64,000 nucleotides of DNA from Panax quinquefolius (taxonomy: Eukaryota; Streptophyta; Magnoliopsida; Apiales; Araliaceae). The DNA lies in assembly GCA_020205615.1 (NCBI GenBank), contig JAINUW010000294.1, positions 372,001 to 436,000 on the forward strand, read 5' to 3'. Under the pieces are notes generated by a model. It did not search any database and was not told where the DNA came from. It saw nothing but the letters and a program-made list of their open reading frames with translations. The stretch's first letter is position 1, and each line of letters begins with the position of its first letter. This document shows positions 34,092-44,999 of the stretch, in pieces. The translations under genes were made by a program, and so were the position numbers.

Positions 34092-34218
34092 TGTAACGCC
34101 CTGGAAAATCGAACCTTTTGTAAATACTTTTAATAATGAATAAAAATAATATTATTTGTTATTATTATGTGTTAGTAAAATGTATGTCGTTCTATAACCT
34201 AGAAATGTCGGAACGTCG
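34092..34218 (+). mobile_element. LTR E start, truncated
   Basis: TGTAACGCCCTGGAAAATCG at 34092 resembles the start of LTR D (TGTAACGCCCGAGAAAAATC). The similarity to an LTR stops at the CACTA terminus near 34219, so the CACTA element probably inserted into this LTR. Confidence 0.5.
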
Positions 34219-34235
34219 TACACAAAAAAAAAATA

Positions 34236-34445
34236 GGCCATTGGCGACGACATCATTAGCAACGGCAGATTCCCCGTCGATAACGACCTCATTGGCGACG
34301 GCTTCCCCGTCGCTAATGAGGCCCGTCGAGAATGACCCTTCCCGGGTCCAAATTTGGTGGGAATTTTTTGCGCGCGTGCGAAAAGGTCATAGGCGATGGC
34401 CGCCTTGCGGCCGTCGCTATTGAGTCACATTTTATTGCCGTTGAG
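34236..34445 (+). repeat. CACTA subterminal repeats, GTCGCTAATG type
   Basis: About nine copies of ATTGGCGACGGC / GCCGTCGCTAATGAG variants appear in both orientations (for example 34240, 34254, 34290, 34305, 34410). This is the classic subterminal repeat style of many plant CACTA families. Confidence 0.8.
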
Positions 34446-34713
34446 AATGATGTTATATGTAATTCCTAAATTTCATTTTTCTTCTGTTCTCTTTCTCTCG
34501 CTTTCGACGCTCTGCACCTAAATAAGTCGCCTCTGCAAGATTCATCCTCTTGCCGTTGGCGCCATCAACGTTGTCGTCCATTTCTTGCTCCCACCAACTG
34601 GCCTTCGTCCTTTCTTGCTCCCCTTTCCTTGGCCTGTGCGACCTGCAGCTGCTTCCACTGATCTTTTCGTCCCTCTTGGTACTGCTGGTTCTCCATTTCT
34701 CAGAGAGCAATTA
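34446..34713 (+). promoter_or_regulatory. Leader exon of CACTA element 2
   Basis: A pyrimidine-rich start (CTTCTGTTCTCTTTCTCTCG) leads into GC-richer sequence ending at the consensus donor GTAAGT (34714-34719). It would be the untranslated first exon of the transposase transcript. Confidence 0.45.
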
Positions 34714-36293
34714 GTAAGTTAATTTTTTTTTCTTAGGCTTTAATTTGTAAGTTCCAATTTATTTATGTTAGGGTTTAATTGGGTCTTCAAATGTTATCAG
34801 GCTTCTATTATTGTCTTTGCTGCTAAGTAGTATATATTCTACCTTTTTTGTAGCATTATCCATCTCTATTATATGTTAGCTTATAGTACTAGTGTAGAAT
34901 TAATTATGTGTTAGCAATTTGTAACTTGAGTTGTTTATAGCCTAATAAAGGTTTCATATTTTAGTTGTTATTGTAAATTATTAAAAAAAATTGTCAATTC
35001 TTATCCTTGTTAGTATTTTTGACATCTATTTTAAAACCTTTTGTTTTTAGCATTTGGCAAACCATTAATTTTTGTGAACTCTTGTCAAAATCAAAGATTT
35101 AGCTTGCAAATGTACTGATTGTTGCATGCCAGTTGTGGGTGGTCCTCGAGGAGTCATTGAGCACTTGCACTTCTTAATTGTGGATCCATTATATATATCT
35201 TGGTTTGGTTAATTTTTCAAATAACATCACTACCTGGCTTTTGGTTCTATTCCATTCTCGACTCTTGGTTTTGTTATTTTAATGTAAGCCATTTCCCTTT
35301 AATTAGAACAACTACCTATTCTAGCAGAGGGGTTTATTTCTCATTTGCGTTCCTGCTTTCCTTTTTGTGGCAATCAAATGTTTCTGTCAAATCGAAAATC
35401 AATATGCTGGTTCCTTTTTTTTGGTATGTCATACTTTATATTTTCTAATATGTTTATATATTATATTTTCAAACGACATGCCATTGTTATTATATTTTTA
35501 TAATTTTTTTAAAAGAAAATATTATCTTTAAAAATTGTCAATTTATAAATGTATGATGTAACATAAAGGAGTTATAATTACATACAGTAATAGTAAAATA
35601 TAAAATATAAATAAACCGTAACAATATCTTTAATTATTAGCATGTGCATGTCTATGAAACCTTTATTAGCCTAAAAAATTTGCAATAACAACTAAAATAT
35701 GAAACCTTTATTAGCCTAAAAAACTATATGTTAGGCGTTTGTATCATATTCAAGTTTAAGAAAGTGATTTAGTATCTTTCAATGGAAGAGTAACAATATC
35801 CAGGTTATTTCTACTACATTTGATTTGTCCTTTTACTGTAGTGTTTGACTAGCTGTAAACTTGTTTTAGGATCTGTTTTTTGTTTTCCTTTTCCTAGTTG
35901 ATTTGATATTGCCTTAACCAGATCTTTGGTCATGGCTTGAGAGGTATATACTTGGACTAACATGATAGCTGAAGAAAGGTAATTGATATACTTTATGGTT
36001 TTGGCTAAAAATTGTATCTTTCTGGTTGAAATTGAAATATGTTTTTGCATCTATATCTACATGCCCTCTCTTGACATACAGACGAATATTAGTTTGTTGT
36101 GGATAGATTTGAATTGAGTTTAACTGATTTATATATAACATGTAATATATATATGGTCCATTAAACTGCAAGCATATTCAAATTCGAAATTTATTTGTAT
36201 TTTTCCTGTTTGAGGGTGGGTTAAGAAATTTATTAACTCATTATACTTTCACATGTGCATATTTTCATATAGTTTAGGAAGCTTAGAAACCCG

Positions 36294-36326
36294 TTTGAGA
36301 TTCACTTAGTATGAGTGAATCTCAAA
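36294..36326. other. Perfect 13-bp hairpin upstream of transposase ORF
   Basis: TTTGAGATTCACT and AGTGAATCTCAAA are exact inverse complements around the 7-nt loop TAGTATG. It lies about 380 bp before the transposase start. Confidence 0.85.
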
Positions 36327-36708
36327 TAGTCCCCATTTTGGGACTGTTCTTGTATGTTTTGATCTCACTTAGGTCGGTGTTAACGACTTGAGCACATCAT
36401 TATATTTTTTGAATTTTCGGTCAGTATATATCTCTTGATGTTCTTCGGGTGCATATTTAGACTACGATGTGTTAGTCTATTTCGTGTACTTGAAGACCAT
36501 GGGGAGGTGCTGCCAAAAATTCTAAAAATTTAAAGATGTGTTCAAGTTGTTGGCATCAGTGAGGCGACACATCCGGGAATGGGATAGAAGCCTGACCCGT
36601 TAGAGGTGGAGATGAAGTTAGGAAACTTATAAGCTTGCATATACATTAACTTGGAGACTTGATTGTGTTTGTCTGACTTTCCATATATATAGCATACAGT
36701 TGTCTGAG

Positions 36709-37690
36709 ATGTCTGTTGATTGAAGTTGGATGGAACGTAGGGTAGCCACTGATAAGAGTGGGCTTAGCTCTGAGTATCGTAGTGGGGTTGAACAGCTTCT
36801 CAACTTCGCATTTGAGCAAGTCAGCGGTGATGAGATCAGATGTCCTTGTAAGATGTGTGTGAATGAAGTGTGGAAGGAACTGAGTGATGTCATGTGCGAC
36901 TTATTTGCATATGGGTTCAAGCAGGGTTATACGACACAGATCTATCATGGGGAAACCTGGTTGGATGAACATGAATCAGAACCGGAATCCAGAGGTGACG
37001 AAACCTTTGACTGTACTAACATGATAGTCGAAGCTTCTAGTTCATACTTCCAGTGGAATATAGACAGGGATGGCAATAGCGTCGAGCAAGAGATGAATGA
37101 TGGGGCTAAGGGTTTCTATGAGTTATTGCATGAAGTAACGACACCACTGTATGACGGCCATGAAAAGCACACCGTCTTATCTGCCGTGACTAAGTTTTTA
37201 CACTTCAAGAACGAGCATGACTGTAGCGAGAGAGGTTTTAATGAACTGTTAAGCATTGTGAAGGAGTGCTTACCTGCAGGTAATAAGTTACCGGAGTCCT
37301 ACTATGATGTGAATAAAATGGTCAAAAGGCTTAATCTAGGGTATGAAAAGATTGATGCTTGTGAGAATGATTGTATGTTGTATTACGGTGATGTCAATAA
37401 AGATAAGAGGTCATGTGATATTTGTGGTACAAGTAGATACTGTGAACAACGCAAGAAAAAGGGAAAAGACGTGTCGAGAAAGATCTTACGTTACTTTCCC
37501 ATTGCCCCGAGGCTTCAGCGGTTGTTCATGTCAACACATACCGCCGAGGATATGAGGTGGCACTCTACACGGGACATTGTCGAAGGTCAACTAACGTACC
37601 TGGCAAATGGGTTGAGTGGAAAATTTTTGATAGCAAGCACCCCTCGTTTGCTGAAGAGATTCTCAATGTTAGTCTTGGACTTGCTACGAA
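36709..37690 (+). pseudogene. CACTA transposase (TNP2 type), N-terminal part
   Basis: The likely original start is ATG 36709; its fifth codon is now TGA (36721), giving MSVD-stop-SWM where the family has the DRSWM motif. From Met 36730 the frame is open. Residues about 1-75 are the transposase-associated domain, with CPCKMCVN at 38-45. Residues about 130-300 match the front of the TNP2-type transposase (CENDCMLYY, CDICGTSRY zinc-like cysteines, PRLQRLFMSTHTAEDMRWH). Near 37610 the frame shifts by one: the proper reading (EWKIFDSKHPSFAEEI) is in another frame. The catalytic core is absent because gypsy sequence begins at about 37690. The last residues of the 331-residue open frame (to 37725) are therefore not transposase. 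The protein would cut CACTA ends. Confidence 0.85.
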
Positions 37691-39017
37691 TAGGAACTCA
37701 ACATGGGACAACGAAGTTGGCATGAACTGTTGAAAGATTATGATCATACCATCCAATACCATCCTGAAAAAGCAAACGTGGTAGCTGACGCATTGAGTAG
37801 AAGATCATATGCAAGTACGAGTGCGATATTGTCAACGCAAAGGCCCATTTTGTGTGACTTACAAAGGATGGAGATAGAGTTAAAGACTCCAGGGACTCAT
37901 GTGATGATGACGAATATACGAGTAGAACCGACTTTAATCGATAAAGTTAAAGCTACTCAAGTTATATACCTGGAGCTGATGCGTATGAGGAAGAAAGTGC
38001 AAGAAGGTTCTATGCCGGAAGCAAGAATCGATGAAGAAGGAATACTTCGAGTCAACTCCAGACTTTGTGTTCCTAACGACCCTGATTTAAAGTATAAAAT
38101 CATGATGGAGGCGCACAACACACCGTTTGCAATCCATCTTGGGAGTACAAAAATGTATCATGATATTCGCCATACATTTTGGTGAAGCAATATGAAGAGA
38201 GAGATAGTGTTGTTTATCTCGAGGTGTCTAACTTGTCAATGAGTTAAAGCGGAACATCAAGTACCAAAAGGTCCATTACAACCACTTGAAATTCCAGAAT
38301 GGAAGTAGGAGCACATTACCATGGATTTCGTTACCGGTCTTCCTAAGGTTTCTCAAGGCATAGATGCGATTTGGGTCATTGTTGATAGATTGACCAAGTC
38401 TGCTCATTTCTTACCAATACGAGAAACTTATACACTTGAATGTCTTTCTCGTATGTACATAAATGAGATTGTAAGACTGCATGGTATGCCGGTATCCATA
38501 GTTTCTAATCGAGACCCAAGATTCACTTCACGATTTTGGGTTAGTTTGCAAAAAGCTATGGGCACGGACTTACGATTTAGCTCGGCATATCATCCTTAGA
38601 CAGATGGACAGTCGGAGAGGACTATTCAAACTCTTGAAGATCTATTAAGACTCTGTGTCCTTGATTTCAAGGGAAGTTGGGACAAGTTCTTACCATTGGT
38701 GGAGTTTTCCTACAACAACAGTTTTCAAGCAAGTATTGGCATGGCTCCATTCGAAACGTTGTATGGAAGAAAGTGTCGCTTCCAAGTATCTTTGGGATGA
38801 GGTGGGTGAAGCAACGTTGTTGGGACCGGAGTTGGTACGTATGACTACGGAAAAGATTCAAACGATCCGACAACGTATAAAAACCTCACAAGATCGACAA
38901 AAGAGTTATGTTGATCTTCATCGAAAGGACGTGGAATTCGATATAGGAGATCATGTGTGTTGTTGTGTGTTGCTCCATAGAAAGGAGTTACGAGATTTGG
39001 AAAGAGAGGAAAACTCA
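37691..39017 (+). pseudogene. Gypsy pol fragment: RNase H end and integrase
   Basis: Sequence from GGAACTCAACATG onward matches element B. It encodes the RNase H C-terminus ([20 protein letters not shown]), the integrase zinc region, and the core with MDFVTGLP (first Asp), [10 protein letters not shown] (second Asp) and [14 protein letters not shown] (Glu). From 37703 to about 38780 one frame holds with only four stops (38183 TGA, 38240 TGA, 38306 TAG, 38597 TAG). Each is one C-to-T or G-to-A change from the codon in B. A shift follows near 38785. The fragment ends exactly at the TG of LTR B1, without chromodomain or polypurine tract, so B1 appears to have inserted into it. Confidence 0.85.
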
Positions 39018-39704
39018 TGTAAGACCCCAACTTTTATAAATAAAGATGAATTTTCTATAAATATTATTTTTGAATATTATGGAGTAAATTTGATATAATG
39101 TTATAGTTGTGGGTAATATTTATAAATTTTGCAAAGTAAGCAAGTTGTTATAAAATATTCATTTGGTGGGGAATATCTTTTTGTCGGGGAATATTAAATG
39201 CATGCACGGCACACAATCATTAGTGGACCCCTGGCGGAATTATTGTCGGATTGAGAAAGCGACAAAAATACTTTATGAAAATAACGGCGGAGGTGTTCTG
39301 AGTTAAAAGCTGTTGAACTACCCGGTAGTAAAAGTACGATGTCTGGCGTGGTTGCATAGTAGCACTGCGGTATTGATTATTGATGCTTACGTGAGAAGTC
39401 ACTCATTATACTCGATTATTACTACGATAATTCTTTGCATCATATCTCTTATATTATTGATTCAATTATTATCACGATATATCATCTATATAATATGTTA
39501 TATTATTAAATCAATAATTGAGGCGACAAGTTATAAATGATTAATAATTGTTGAAAGATTAAATATGTGTTGATTAAAAATAAAATGATTTGTGGTAATA
39601 TTTATTCGATCCTTGATGTATATAAAAGTCTATTATGAGGCGTTTGTGGTAAGTTTGGTTATTTTATGGGGGCCCATATGTCATCATCTAAGAGTCTCTT
39701 AAAT

Positions 39705-39985
39705 CGATAGTAATTATCTTCGTCAATAATAGTAATTACCTTAAATCGATAGTAATTACCTTCATCGATAGTAATTACCTTTACCTTCATCGATAATAAT
39801 TACCTTCGTCGATAGTAATTACCTTTACCAGACGTCGAACCACTTGCCGTTTCATATTACGTCGTCGAAACCAATTGTCGTTTCACATTACTGAGCGTCG
39901 AACCACTTGGTGTTTAACATTATAGGCGTCAAACCACTTTTCTTTTCACATCACCAGTCGTCAAGCCACTTGCCTTTTCACATTT
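39705..39985 (+). repeat. Two tandem repeats in U3 of LTR B1
   Basis: First, about six 19-bp units of TCGATAGTAATTACCTT. Second, about five units of roughly 31 bp containing GTCRAACCACTTG and TTTCACAT. Both recur at 47130-47400 and 54535-54683 with different unit counts, and are absent from solo LTR B0. They sit just upstream of the TATA box, where copy number could alter promoter activity (inference). Confidence 0.8.
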
Positions 39986-40008
39986 CAAGTGCTAAGCTAG
40001 AAATCTTC

Positions 40009-40016
40009 TATAAATA
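40009..40016 (+). promoter_or_regulatory. TATA box of LTR B1
   Basis: TATAAATA, followed by AGAGAGAGAAAG-rich leader sequence at 40062-40100. Confidence 0.7.
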
Positions 40017-40925
40017 GAAGCCTAGTGCTTCATTATTTTTTCATTGAATTCATTCAAGCTATAGAGAGAGAAAGTATAGAGAGAGAATAAGAGAAAGAAG
40101 AAGAGTATTACATTCTTACACTACTGTAGTATTCAATCTCCTACTAATGTAAGGGGTGTTATTCTTTCTTATTCATAAAGAGAAATGTTGTTATTTCATT
40201 GCTTATTATTACATTGGAATAACTTTGTATATCTGTGAGTTTACCTATACTTGGTGACATTCTTCTATTATTACATTTGGAACATCACATGCATGTGTTT
40301 TACGGAGGACTGGTTAAAATCTTTATTATTATTTTGTTGGAACATCACATGTGTGTGTTTTTAGGACTGGTTAAAATCTTTATTATTTATTACATTGGAA
40401 CATCTGCGCATGTGTTTTTTACAGGACTGGTTTAAATCTTTATTATTATTACTGTTGGAACATCCACATGGTGCAAATTTTGCACGACTTGGTTAGTTAT
40501 TATTATTACATTGGAATAACTTTTGTCATGCAATCCGCATGCATGGTGATTTCTTTTGTTATTCCATTCTTTATTATACTTAGTTGGTTAAAGTTTTGAC
40601 TTCTATACTCCATGAAATTAGTAGAATATCCTTGATATTTGCGCTTTATCGATATCTTTTCATGGAAATATTCTTTGATCATTCTTGAATTTTTACTCTA
40701 CAAAGCGGTATCATGTTGACAATTTGGACATTATTAGTTCTGGATAAATTAATTCTTGAACTTGTTTTATTGAATTCTTATATCATTGTCATCATCCTCA
40801 TGTTTATATTATGTTGAAAGTCATACGTGGCTTTGTAGTGCATAGATGGACTTGGTATGATTATGACGAGGGATTATTGATTGTAATCATGGTAGTAATA
40901 TTACAAATGATGTGGTAAAAAAGTT

Positions 40926-41072
40926 ATCATTGGCCCGTAGTGCATTGATGGGACGAGTTGTTGGCATGATCATGACCATTAATGAATACACGAATGTCCT
41001 TGGTATGTAGTCATGGATAATTTGTGGTCGTGATACTAAAGAATATCCTTGGCCGTAGTGCAGGGGTGATTC
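40926..41072 (+). other. Hairpin array in LTR B1 leader
   Basis: ATCA/TGAT around TTGGCCCGTAGTGCAT (40926-40949), AATGTCC/GGATAATT with a bulge (about 40993-41022), and GAATATCC/GGGTGATTC with a bulge (41041-41072). The loops keep the TTGG..GTAGT core; the arms differ. Confidence 0.6.
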
Positions 41073-41402
41073 GATGATGTGGATTATTTATTAAGCTGAG
41101 TCCAAGTGATAAAAGTCATGAAAAACCTTTTAAATCATAAAAGATAGTAGATTTTATTCTCTACTTGGCTCTTTTAATGGATTGCTTGTTTTCACTTGAG
41201 TTAAACTTGATGTTGTTATATTTTATTAGTTTAACAACTTTGTTGAAGGCTAACGATAATTTATTACGCATTATCTTAGTCATAATATTTCTTCTTGGGC
41301 TAGATTGAGCTCACCCTTTCTTTCCTTTATTCTCTTGGAAATGAGAACATAGCGAGGGACTAGTCGGGGAGCGGAGTGTGCGGTCGGGAGGATAGCATTA
41401 GT

Positions 41403-41451
41403 AGTCCTCACTATTACGTGAAATAGTGTGTTAATAATTGTAATGAGGACT
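41403..41451 (+). other. Two-level hairpin in LTR B1
   Basis: Outer AGTCCTCA/TGAGGACT and inner CACTATT/AATAGTG, as in the other LTRs. Confidence 0.7.
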
Positions 41452-41624
41452 CCTTTTGAGTTTGTATAATCTCTAGTAGACAATAATTGTATTCAAACTC
41501 ACGATTATGTTTTGTGTCGTATTGTGCACCTGACAGTTGTATTAGTAAGTTGTATTTGAATTTTTATACCATGTATCGGCGACCCAAGATGGGTGATGTA
41601 TACCTATTTTTGGGGCGTCACGGT

Positions 41625-41636
41625 TGGTATCAAAGC
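41625..41636 (+). other. Primer-binding site of interior B1
   Basis: TGGTATCAAAGC starts three bases after the LTR end and pairs with initiator Met tRNA. The same site in interior B2 is at 49043-49054. Confidence 0.85.
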
Positions 41637-41771
41637 TTAGGGATATGATCCTGGCTAAGATGTGAGAATAGTACTAGGAGGGAGGCGGGGAATTCCTTCG
41701 CTAGTATGACCTACTAAGTTTATGTGGTATTTAATTGGTCGGTCGAATTTAGGGATAATATGTTACATGTC

Positions 41772-42900
41772 AATTAACCTTTGTTTTGTGGCGATGTCTG
41801 AAAATGACATCCGAGAATGTTGAGAATAGCAATGGAGCCTGAGCGTAGTTGATTCACCACATATCAATAATCGAGGATAATGTGCATCATCGGGAAGGCG
41901 ACAATCCTCATCAAACAACAACAACTTGACCAAATGATGAATGATCAAATGTTAGGGGCTTTTATGCAATTCATGCAGCAATGGCGAAGAGAGCGGCTCT
42001 GTCCAAAATGCGAGGTGGAAACACTTGGAAACTCTCGGCGGTCACCGCTTGCTAAGCGAGTTCAAAGGCTGGGACCCACAGGAGTTTAAGGAGAGCCAAA
42101 ACCACTTATGGCGGAAGCATGGATAAAGTAGATCACGAAGATATTTGATGTCTTGGGATGCTCAGAGAGCAAAAGGTTCCCTTTGCCGCCTTTATGTTGC
42201 TTGTGCGGAGAGGCGGATTCTTGGTGGGAATCGGTAAAAGCGTACTCGACTGCCGTCTTGAAGATGTCTTGGGAGAAGTTCAAAGTACATTCAACGACAA
42301 AAATACTTTCGAAAGTATTCGTCACATGAAGGAGGTGGAGTTTATCAAGTTGGAACAAAACAATATGGTAGTGTCGCATGATCTGAGGCTAAATTTGCGG
42401 AGTTATCCGGTTTGCGTCCCACTTGGTGGATAATGAAGAGAGAATAACACGGATGTTTTAAGAGGTTTGAAAGCGGAGAATCGTCGACATCTTATTTCTC
42501 ATAAAGCTGTGTTTATATTCGAGATGTTGTAAATAGGGCTCGATTAGTGGAAGCGCGATAACGAGTCAATCAGCCTTGACTAAAAAGAAGCGTAAACAAA
42601 ATGATAATACCGGTGAGAGCGATCATCGAGCGGTGACAACAAGCGTGGAGGAATCAACGGGCGAAATGGTAACCACCGGTGGTAATCGAGGGCCAAAACA
42701 ATAAGAATGGACATTTCAAGAAGAGGAGATTCAACAATGATGGAAGGCGTCGACACCGGCACACTGTCGTTAAGGAAGGAGGAAGCGACCACCTATCATA
42801 TGTTTCAAATGCGGAGGAGGGGCACATCGGTCAAAAGCTAGCGATGTCGTCAAAGCATGTTATAATTGTGGAAGAGAAGGTCACTTAGCCCGATTTTATC
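41772..42900 (+). pseudogene. Gag of interior B1
   Basis: The capsid-like region is readable in pieces: DQMMNDQM..FMQFMQQW (about 41935-41985) and EQKVPFAAFMLL (about 42165-42205). Two nucleocapsid zinc knuckles follow at 42801-42895 (CFKCGG.. and CYNCGREGHLA). In the first the final Cys is obscured by a shift; interior B2 still shows SQSC there. Frames break at least every 300 bp. Gag packages the element RNA into particles. A likely start lies near 41795, in the ATGACATCCGAG context. Confidence 0.7.
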
Positions 42901-43039
42901 GTTCATAGAAGACAAATTGACTAGGATGGAGGCACCAAAGGTAGTCGAGAAAAGTCAAAAGCCGGTAGTCTGAGGAGGCGTTTGTTGTGACCTCCCGAGA
43001 AAGCAAGGAACCGAATGAGGTCATCACGGGTAAGCTTAT

Positions 43040-43330
43040 CATAAACTCTAACGAAATCTATACTTTATTTGATCCGGTTCTACCCATTCTTTTATTTCTC
43101 CTACTTGCGCTCATCGATTAAATTTGACTCAGGAGAAATTAGACTTTGACTTATCTGTGGAAACTTCGTTGGGAGAAACCTTCATTACATCCCTTTGTTT
43201 ATAAGTCTTGTTTGGTTCAAATCGGTACCCTAAGCATTACTTGTAGATCTTATTTCATTGAAAATACTTGCATTTGGCGTGATTCTAGGGATTGATTGGT
43301 TAACTACTCATCATGCAAAAATTGATTGTT
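43040..43330 (+). pseudogene. Aspartic protease of interior B1
   Basis: The active-site stretch around 43066-43090 reads TLFD then, after a one-base loss, GSTHSF, matching the D-T/S-G active site of retroviral-type proteases. The conserved end ILGIDWLTTHHAKIDCF (about 43280-43330) is in frame. It would mature the polyprotein. The frameshift falls right at the catalytic codon. Confidence 0.7.
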
Positions 43331-43639
43331 TTAGTAAGGTTGTTAGCTTTCATATTCCTAATCAACCTATTATGCGAATTCAAGCGACCAAACCATTAAA
43401 ATCAATCACTGTCATCTCAAGCCATAAAGCTATTCGTTTATTGAAAAGCGGATGTCAAGCTTTCTTAGCTCATATCGCTGATTTAAACAAAAATCGTCGG
43501 TTTTTGAGCGATATTTCTATTGTTAATAAATTTCTGACGTATTCCCGAAGAACTTCGGCCTACCCCAGGCGTGAAATTGAATTTTGTATCGACCTTGAAA
43601 CGGTACAAAACCCATTTCAAAGCCCCATATCGAATGGCT

Positions 43640-44335
43640 CTATTGAACTTGAGAGTTAAAGACCCAAGCTGCGAGGAATTGTTAGACATCGGCTTTATTA
43701 AATCTAGTACTTCTCCTTGGGGTGCTCTGTTCCATTCGTGAAGAAGAAAGATGGGAGTATGCGACTTTGTATTGATTATCGGGAGTTGAATCATGTCACC
43801 ATCAAAATAGGTATCCATTGCCGCGTATTGATGACTGTTTGACCCGATTGCAAGGAGCCAAATTCTTTTCAAAGATTGATCTTCGTTAGGATATCACCGA
43901 TTGAAGATTAGAGCAGATGACATTCAAAGGCGACTTTGAGAACTCGATGCGGGCATTATGAATTCCTAGTCATGTCCTTTGGATTGACTAATGCTCCTCT
44001 TTGCCTTCATGGATATGATGAGCCAAGTATTCAAGGAATATTTGGATCACTTTGTGTGGTCGTCTTTATTGATGACATCCTTATTTATTCAAAAAAGCCG
44101 TGAAGATCATGAGCAACACTTGAGGCTGACACTCCAAAAGCTTCGTGAATACAAGCTTTATGCCAAGTTGAAGAAATGTGAATTCTGGCTTGAGGAAGTA
44201 GCATTCCTTGGGCACGTAGTATCAAGTCATGGAATATCTGTTGACCCGGCAAAGATTGAAGCAATTCAAAGCTGGGAGCAACCTAAATCGATAATAGAAG
44301 TCGTAGCTTTCTCGGTTTATTTGGTTATTATCGGA
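43640..44335 (+). pseudogene. Reverse transcriptase of interior B1
   Basis: Motifs are readable across three frames: [18 protein letters not shown] (43740-43795), FFSKIDLR (43865-43890), SFGLTNAP (43975-44000), the catalytic FIDDIL with Asp codons at 44071-44076, and LKKCEFWLEEVAFLGHVVSS (44165-44230). The order is that of Ty3/gypsy RT, which copies the RNA into DNA. Single-base shifts at about 43790, 43830, 43900 and 43940 break it. Confidence 0.8.
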
Positions 44336-44339
44336 GATT

Positions 44340-44840
44340 CGTGGAAGGATTTTCTCGAATTGCTACTCCATTAACTTCGGTGACTCGAAAAGATACAAAG
44401 TTCGGTTGGAAGCGAAGAATGTGAGAAGAGTTTTCAAGAACTCGAGAGGAGACTCATTTATTTTGTTACGACAATACCATCGGCTCGGAGGATTTGTCAT
44501 CTCTGATGATGCTTGGGCAAAGGGTTGGGATGTGTTCTCATGCAACATGGGAAAGTCATAGCCTATGCCTCAAGACAACTCAAAAGAATATGAGAGGAAT
44601 TATCCTACTCATGATCTAGAGTTAGCGGTTGATTATCTTTGCACTTAAAATTTGGAGGCATTACTTGTATGGGGAGAAGGTGGAGATCTTTACGGATCAT
44701 AAAAGCCTCAAATATTTCTTTACTCAAAAGGAACTCGACATGCGACAATGACGTTGGCTTAAAGCTATTGAAAGATTATGATCATACCATCGATACCCAT
44801 CGGAAAAAGCGAGCGTGGTGGTGGCGCATTGAGTAGAAGA
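44340..44840 (+). pseudogene. RNase H of interior B1
   Basis: Readable motifs are GLGCVLMQHGKVIAY-like at 44520-44570, THDLELAV (44608-44630), then [21 protein letters not shown] (44650-44715) with an Asp of the active site, and the C-terminal ALSRRSY-like end (44825-44845). RNase H degrades the RNA strand during reverse transcription. Several one- or two-base indels interrupt it. Confidence 0.7.
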
Positions 44841-44999
44841 TCGTATGCAGAAATCTGAGTGCGATATTGTCAATATGAGCCCATTTTGTGTGACTTGCAA
44901 AGGATGGAGATAGAGTTAAAGACTCGGGGACCCGTGTGATGATGGCGAATATCTGAGTAGAGCCGACTTTAATCGATAAAGTTAAAATTTGCTCAAATT

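Larger units (their letters stand above)
34219..37690 (+). mobile_element. CACTA element 2, 3' part replaced by gypsy sequence
   Basis: The left end is a weakened CACTACAAAA-type terminus (GTACACAAAAAAAAAATAGG) followed by many GTCGCTAATG-type repeats. A leader exon with a GTAAGT donor (34714) and a transposase N-terminal ORF (36709-37690) follow. The element stops at about 37690, where the sequence switches to gypsy RNase H. No right terminus is present. The 34714-36708 stretch is probably an intron; I see no coding sequence in it, only an AT-rich region and one strong hairpin. Confidence 0.7.
39018..41621 (+). mobile_element. LTR B1 (first LTR of tandem family B array)
   Basis: 2604 bp from TGTAAGACCCCAAC to GGGGCGTCAC. 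It contains GATAGTAATTACC repeats (39705-39835), about 30-bp GCGTCAAACCACTT repeats (39835-39985), a TATA box (40009-40016), the leader tandem repeat (40255-40515), three small hairpins (40926-41072) and the two-level hairpin (41403-41451). The preceding five bases are ACTCA; the matching right-hand duplication would be beyond the satellite junction. Confidence 0.92.

Noticed and set aside
36730..37725. 331-residue ORF as a complete transposase
   Set aside because: The last part is out of frame and then gypsy-derived; the catalytic core is missing.
39705..39835. CRISPR-like direct repeats (TCGATAGTAATTACC)
   Set aside because: Units are contiguous, with no unique spacers, and lie in a plant LTR.
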